Origin: Salinisphaera sp040361255
GTDB taxonomy: Bacteria > Pseudomonadota > Gammaproteobacteria > Nevskiales > Salinisphaeraceae
Direction: 5' to 3'
Length of the DNA: 64,000 nucleotides
NCBI RefSeq assembly: GCF_040361255.1
Contig: NZ_APNG01000010.1
Coordinates: 62,001 to 126,000 of the forward strand
The notes beneath the pieces were generated by a model. The model was given only the letters and a program-made list of their open reading frames with translations, did no database searches and had not been told where the DNA came from. Of the stretch, positions 59,826 to 64,000 are shown piece by piece (position 1 is the first letter of the stretch; every line of letters starts with the position of its first letter). A program made the position numbers and the translations under genes.

Positions 59826-60467
59826 TCACGCCGCGGGCAACAGCCGCGTGCCGGTCAAGGCCTGCACGTCTTCGAAGCTGTTGTCGCCGAACAGTTCTAC
59901 CACCCGCGGTCCGTCTTCGGTGATTTCGATCACCGCCAGATCGGTGTAGATACGGCTGACCACGCCCGTGCCGGTCAACGGATAGGTACAGGCATCCAGG
60001 ATCTTGGGCTCGCCGTCCTTGGTGGTGTGGCGCATGAGCACGTAGACGGTTTTTGCCCCCACCGATAGATCCATCGCACCGCCCACGGCCGGCGGATATT
60101 TTTCGTTGTCGGTGGCCCAGTTGGCGAGGTTGCCGTCCGCCGAGACCTGAAAGCCGCCCAGGACCGCGATATCCAGATGGCCGCCACGCATCATGGCGAA
60201 CGAATCCGCGGTATCGAAATAACAGCCGCCCTTGATCAGGGTGACGTACTGTTTGGCCGCGTTGATCAGGTCCGGGTCTTCGGTGCCGGGCGCTGGCGTG
60301 GGGCCCACGCCGAGAATGCCGTTTTCGCTGTGATAGATCACCTCGCGGCCTTCCGGCACGTAGTTGGCGACCATCACCGGCATGCCGATGCCCAGATTCA
60401 CATAGCTGCCATCGGGGATGTCCTGGGCCAGGCGCTCGGCCATTTGTGCGGGTTCGAGACGGGTCAT
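59826..60467 (-). CDS. 3-oxoacid CoA-transferase subunit B
   Basis: 213 residues. The family I CoA-transferase beta subunit signature SENGILGVGP contains the catalytic Glu that forms the glutamyl-CoA thioester. DIAVLGGFQVSADGNLANW and VVSRIYTDLAVIEI are further blocks. It acts with subunit A on a 3-oxoacid and succinyl-CoA or acetyl-CoA. The specific acid is not determined. The start overlaps the subunit A stop by 4 nt. Confidence 0.93.
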   Translation of the reverse strand: MTRLEPAQMAERLAQDIPDGSYVNLGIGMPVMVANYVPEGREVIYHSENGILGVGPTPAPGTEDPDLINAAKQYVTLIKGGCYFDTADSFAMMRGGHLDIAVLGGFQVSADGNLANWATDNEKYPPAVGGAMDLSVGAKTVYVLMRHTTKDGEPKILDACTYPLTGTGVVSRIYTDLAVIEITEDGPRVVELFGDNSFEDVQALTGTRLLPAA

Positions 60468-61135
60468 ACGATGCCCTCCTGTGCGACGACGCGATCAACG
60501 AAGATGCCGGGCGTAGCCACGCTCTCCGGATCGAGTTCGCCGAGTTCGACGATATGTTCGACTTCGGCGACAGTCAGATCGGCGGCCATCGCCATGACCG
60601 GATTGAAGTTGCGACCAGCCGTGTTGTAGGCGAGGTTGCCCCACTTGTCGCCCTTGTGGGCCTTGATCAAGGCCACGTCGGCCTTGAGCGGCGGCTCCAG
60701 CACATAGCCCACGCCGTCGATCTCGCGGGTTTCCTTGCCCTCGGCGAGCTTGGTGCCATAGCCGGTGGGGGTGAAGAAACCACCCAGGCCAGCCCCGGCA
60801 GCGCGCATGCGCTCGGCAAATGTGCCCTGGGGCATCAGTTCGAGTTCGATCGCGCCTTCTTCATAGAGTTTTTCGAACCAGACCGAACCCTGCGAGCGCG
60901 GATAAGTGCACACCACCTTGCGCACCAACCGGTCGCGCAGCAGTGTCGCGATACCGATTTCATGCGAACCGGCATTGTTGGAAATGATGGTGAGCTCGTT
61001 GGCACCGTGCAGGCGCAACGCCTCGATGAGTTCGAAGGGAATGCCCGAGCTGCCGAAACCGCCGATCATCACGGCATCGCCGCTCTTGATGCCGGCGATC
61101 GCTTCGCGCACGGACGCGACTCGCTTGTCTATCAT
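60464..61135 (-). CDS. 3-oxoacid CoA-transferase subunit A
   Basis: 223 residues from the ATG at 61135. Further upstream in-frame starts would lie inside the TRAP permease gene. The N-terminal GDAVMIGGFGSSGIPFELI is the CoA-transferase motif 1. SNNAGSHEIG and FFTPTGYGTKLAEGKE are further alpha-subunit blocks. It forms a heterodimer or tetramer with subunit B. It starts 13 nt after the TRAP permease stop, indicating one operon. Confidence 0.93.
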   Translation of the reverse strand: MIDKRVASVREAIAGIKSGDAVMIGGFGSSGIPFELIEALRLHGANELTIISNNAGSHEIGIATLLRDRLVRKVVCTYPRSQGSVWFEKLYEEGAIELELMPQGTFAERMRAAGAGLGGFFTPTGYGTKLAEGKETREIDGVGYVLEPPLKADVALIKAHKGDKWGNLAYNTAGRNFNPVMAMAADLTVAEVEHIVELGELDPESVATPGIFVDRVVAQEGIV

Positions 61136-61148
61136 GTTCTTATACCTT

Positions 61149-63152
61149 TCAGGAGGAAGCTTTCGCTTGTTGCGCGGCCTGTTCGGCTTGTTTGGCACGG
61201 GCCAGGCGTTGCGCATCCTTGGAACCCAGTCGCCCGCCGAGCACCGCATCGGCGATATAAACGCAGACGATGATCGCGATGCCCACCACATCCGACACCC
61301 GTTCCGGATAGATCAGGCCGGCGCCGGCCACCAGCACGATCAGCCGCATGACCGGATTGATCGCACCAACCCGGTAGAGATAGCCCTCGAGCGCGGCCGC
61401 GACCAGCCAGATGGCGGCCACCGCGGTCACCGTCGACAGCAGGATATGCACCAGATCGCCCTGCAGGATCAGCGCTGGATTGGTGACGAACAGGAAGGGC
61501 AACACAAACAGAATGCTGCCCAGGCGCATGGCATAGACGCCGGTACGCCCGGCGTTGGAGCCGGCCACGCCCGCGGCGGTGATCGCGGCCAGGGCGACCG
61601 GCGGGGTGATATAGGACAGCATGCCCCAGTAGAGAATGAACAGATGGCTGGCCAGCGGGTTCAGGCCCGCTTCCACCAGCGCCGGCGCCAGCAGAATCGA
61701 CAGGAAGATATAGCAGGCGCTTACGGTCATGCCCATGCCCAGCACAAAGCTGGTAATCGCACCCGCGGCCAGCATCAACGGGATACTGCCGTCGGCATAG
61801 AGCAGCAGCTCGCGCGAGAAGGCACCGGCCACGCCGGTATACGACAGCCCGCCCACGACCAGGCCGATGCCGGCCAGAATCGAGACCAGACTGGCCACGC
61901 TGCTGGTGAGATTGAGCAGCAGGTATTGCATGCGTGCCCAGTTCAGCCGATGGCTGCGTTTGAATACCGCAATCACCAGCAAGATGATGGTCGCGTAGTA
62001 GGGCGCATAGGCGTCCAGACGCATGACCAGCAGCATGTAGATGAGCATCGCGAGGCTGAACAGGTAGGGCCAGCCCTGCTTGAGCGTATCGACCACGCGT
62101 GGGATTTCGGATTCCGGCATGCCGATGAGCCCGCGCCGCGCGGCGTAGGCATCGACCTGGAACAGCAGCGCCAGATAGAACAGCAGCGCGGGCAAAAAGG
62201 CCGCAACCATCACATCGGCATATGGCACGTTCAAAAACGACGCCATGATGAATGCCACCGCGCCCATGACGGGTGGCATGAGGGTACCGCCGGTCGACGC
62301 ACAGGCTTCGATCGCGCCGGCGTAATGGGCCGGATAGCCCGACTTCTTCATGGTCGGAATCGTGATCGGGCCCGTAGTGAGGATATTCGAGATCACACTG
62401 CCCGACAGACTGCCCATGATGCCGCTCGAGAGCACCGCGACCTTGGCCGGGCCGCCGCGGCTGCGCCCCATCAGCGCCATGGCGAAATCCATGAAGAAAT
62501 CGCCGCCGCCGGTCACCGTCAATGCCGCGCCGAAGACCACGAAGCCGATGATCAGATTGGCGACCACCTGCATGGGAATGCCGATCACCGATTCCACGCC
62601 CAGCACGTGAGCGCGCAGGGTTTCGCCAAAGCCGTACTGGGTACCCCAGAGAAAGCCGGGCATGTGATCGGCGAATAGCGGGTAACAGCCGAACAGCAGC
62701 GCTACGAGCACCAGAATCAGGCCGCCGCATCGACGCGTGCCTTCGAGAATGAGTGCCAGCATCACACCGGAGGCCACCGTGGCCTCGATCGGGGCGCTGA
62801 AATCCCAGCCCTGCTGGATGATCTCGAGGCCGTGCAGGCCCAGATAGACCGCGGGCACGATGGCGATCACGGCCAGCGCCCAGTCATACAACGGCACGCC
62901 GCTTTTGGCGCCGGACCAGGCCGGGAAGTAGAGGAAGGTCGCGGCCAGAAACAGGCCGATCAGGTAATAGAGAAACGAGTTGCCCAACGGCTGAAAGCCG
63001 AACAGACCCAGGGTGAAGGTCTGATTGATGGTGAGCAGCAGACCGAGGGTGCCCAGCGCCATGACGGTCCAGTAGGAGACACCGCGCAGGCGGCTGGCTT
63101 CCTTGTCCGTTTCCAGGCTGATCTCGGTGGCCGACGGCGTATTTGTGGCCAT
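61149..63152 (-). CDS. TRAP transporter fused permease (small plus large subunit, TAXI type)
   Basis: 667 residues with about 17-18 membrane helices. The N-terminal four to five helices correspond to DctQ-like small-subunit sequence, and the rest to the DctM-like large subunit (GGTLMPPVMGAVAFIMASFL, YITPPVALAAITAAGVAGSN). Fused permeases of this kind work with TAXI-type binding proteins, one of which is encoded just upstream. It is a Na+-driven uptake system, probably for a carboxylic or keto acid. Confidence 0.92.
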   Translation of the reverse strand: MATNTPSATEISLETDKEASRLRGVSYWTVMALGTLGLLLTINQTFTLGLFGFQPLGNSFLYYLIGLFLAATFLYFPAWSGAKSGVPLYDWALAVIAIVPAVYLGLHGLEIIQQGWDFSAPIEATVASGVMLALILEGTRRCGGLILVLVALLFGCYPLFADHMPGFLWGTQYGFGETLRAHVLGVESVIGIPMQVVANLIIGFVVFGAALTVTGGGDFFMDFAMALMGRSRGGPAKVAVLSSGIMGSLSGSVISNILTTGPITIPTMKKSGYPAHYAGAIEACASTGGTLMPPVMGAVAFIMASFLNVPYADVMVAAFLPALLFYLALLFQVDAYAARRGLIGMPESEIPRVVDTLKQGWPYLFSLAMLIYMLLVMRLDAYAPYYATIILLVIAVFKRSHRLNWARMQYLLLNLTSSVASLVSILAGIGLVVGGLSYTGVAGAFSRELLLYADGSIPLMLAAGAITSFVLGMGMTVSACYIFLSILLAPALVEAGLNPLASHLFILYWGMLSYITPPVALAAITAAGVAGSNAGRTGVYAMRLGSILFVLPFLFVTNPALILQGDLVHILLSTVTAVAAIWLVAAALEGYLYRVGAINPVMRLIVLVAGAGLIYPERVSDVVGIAIIVCVYIADAVLGGRLGSKDAQRLARAKQAEQAAQQAKASS

Positions 63153-63186
63153 GGCGACCTCTTCGGAGTTCGGTGAACGTGAAACG

Positions 63187-63216
63187 AAAAACCGGCCGGC
63201 AAAAGGGCCGGCCGGT
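63187..63216 (-). terminator. Intrinsic terminator between TAXI binding-protein and permease genes
   Basis: On the minus strand ACCGGCCGGC pairs perfectly with GCCGGCCGGT (10 bp; 63207-63216 and 63191-63200) around a 6-nt loop, followed by TTTTCGTTT. It lies after the binding-protein stop. Partial termination here would give more binding protein than permease. Confidence 0.75.
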
Positions 63217-63236
63217 CGTGCTGCGGCGGCTATCGA

Positions 63237-64000
63237 CTAGAGCGAGTCGATAGCCTGCTGCCGATAGTTGTCCCAGATCTTGGCAAAGGCTTCGTCGCTC
63301 TTGCCTTCGCCCTCGGCAACGGCCTTCTTCCAGGCGGCCTGCAGCGCTTCCAGACGGGCCAGGCGCTTGTCGTTCCAGGCCTGCATCTCGTCGGTCCAGA
63401 TGCCTTTTTCCTTCAGGTACTTGATCGCACCCGGGTGAAACGGCACATCGATCGGCGGGGTGCCGGCCTTGTCCAGCTTCCAGCGGTTCATGACCGCCGT
63501 GCCGTCCTTGTACATCGGATAGGTTTCGTCGAACGCCTTGAGGTAGTTGTAGACGAAATCTTCATCCTGATCGGCGCGCACGGTGAGCACCGGATAGCGA
63601 TAGGCGAAGATATTGACCGGGTTGTCTTCGCTCAGGCCGGCGCCGACCGTCTCGGTGTAGGGCTGGAGAAACGGTGCGATCTGGCGCAGACGGCCCCAGG
63701 CTTTCTTGTCGTCCGGGTCGACTTCCAGCCAGTGAATGCCGCGCGGCGATTCGGCCAGTTCATAGAGCTGGCTCGGCGTGGTGGTGGTGCAGGACGCGTC
63801 GGCCTTGCCCTGAGCCAGCGAGCTCATGGTGGCGTTATAGGTCGGGAACATGCGTGCATCGACATCGTCGCGCGTCAGCCCGGCCGCGCCCAGCAGGGCG
63901 TCGCACTTGAGGTTGATCGACGGGTTGCCGGCGACATAGGCAAAGCGCTTGCCCTTGAGGTCCTGCATGGTGCGGATATTGGCGTCCGCCGCGGTGAAGA
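63237..64000 (-). CDS. TAXI family TRAP transporter solute-binding protein (start outside window)
   Basis: About 254 C-terminal residues are visible; the frame is open through base 64000, so the signal peptide and N-terminus lie beyond the window. Family blocks: LKGKRFAYVAGNPSINLKCD, LAQGKADASCTTTTPSQLYE and the C-terminal FHPGAIKYLKEKGIWTDEMQ. The internal methionine at 63968 is not the start, because upstream codons read FTAADANIRT, in keeping with the family. It binds the periplasmic substrate for the fused permease. The same transcript would continue into the CoA-transferase genes. Confidence 0.9.
   Translation of the reverse strand, partial: FTAADANIRTMQDLKGKRFAYVAGNPSINLKCDALLGAAGLTRDDVDARMFPTYNATMSSLAQGKADASCTTTTPSQLYELAESPRGIHWLEVDPDDKKAWGRLRQIAPFLQPYTETVGAGLSEDNPVNIFAYRYPVLTVRADQDEDFVYNYLKAFDETYPMYKDGTAVMNRWKLDKAGTPPIDVPFHPGAIKYLKEKGIWTDEMQAWNDKRLARLEALQAAWKKAVAEGEGKSDEAFAKIWDNYRQQAIDSL

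Noticed and set aside
60906..62678. 590-codon plus-strand open frame opposite the TRAP permease and CoA-transferase A genes
   Set aside because: It crosses two real genes and its product is Gln/His/Arg-rich low complexity.
1..64000. tRNA, rRNA or known riboswitch
   Set aside because: No gap contains a cloverleaf with CCA end, rRNA sequence or a riboswitch core I can recognise. This was a reading by eye, so a covariance-model scan could still find one.

Overview
The window is a gene-dense, GC-rich chromosomal segment of a gammaproteobacterium. The order trpB-trpA-accD-folC-dedD-cvpA-purF-metZ, the lipid A gene lpxH, the PhoBR/Pst module and the Nramp, TRAP and SPFH genes suggest a free-living, probably marine or halophilic bacterium. 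A Salinisphaera-like lineage is a guess that only a database search could settle. I see no rRNA, tRNA, prophage, complete insertion sequence or CRISPR array.

Layout. 1-8.7 kb: tightly overlapped trpB(partial)-trpA-accD-folC-SPOR genes, then cvpA-purF, then metZ and a DUF455 gene. The purF-metZ gap holds a 265-bp inverted-repeat element (E1) and a strong intrinsic terminator. 8.7-19.9 kb: housekeeping genes (SDR, lpxH, cyclophilin, dusA, pyrD, hydrolases, a ketoacyl synthase III, pepN). 19.9-30.6 kb: a complete phosphate-starvation locus, phoB-phoR, a porin O/P-type porin, a lipoprotein of the choice-of-anchor I family, then pstS-pstC-pstA-pstB-phoU. PHO boxes can be read upstream of phoB, the porin and pstS. 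30.7-41 kb: mrcB, a TPR lipoprotein, a YoaA-type helicase, tsaB, a gamma-carbonic anhydrase-like protein, rsmJ, tal, nudL-like and ppk2, followed by a second inverted-repeat element (E2). 41-48.7 kb, minus strand: slipin/NfeD pair, orphan ParA, sirtuin, GNAT-nitrilase fusion, typA. 49-56.6 kb: MFS and Nramp transporters, a PhoD-like phosphatase, an EF-hand protein, an HSL-type esterase and a LOV-GGDEF diguanylate cyclase. 56.56-57.44 kb is a non-coding array of long degenerate repeats. 57.4-64 kb, minus strand: proline iminopeptidase, an unidentified permease, a two-subunit 3-oxoacid CoA-transferase, and a TAXI-type TRAP transporter whose binding-protein gene runs off the right edge.

How the genes connect. 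The Pho locus is a coherent regulon: sensing (PhoR, Pst, PhoU), outer-membrane entry (porin), capture (PstS) and import (PstCAB), with the unexplained lipoprotein in the middle. The PhoD-like phosphatase and the PPK2 kinase elsewhere in the window act on related phosphorus pools but show no PHO box. The CoA-transferase next to the TRAP genes suggests import and activation of a keto acid.

Most notable non-coding features. E1 and E2 differ in most of their sequence but carry the same order of short conserved blocks and hairpins, so they look like two members of one structured repeat family. The terminal repeats of E2 supply the stop codons of both flanking convergent genes. A perfect 15-bp inverted repeat encloses a probable cvpA-purF promoter.
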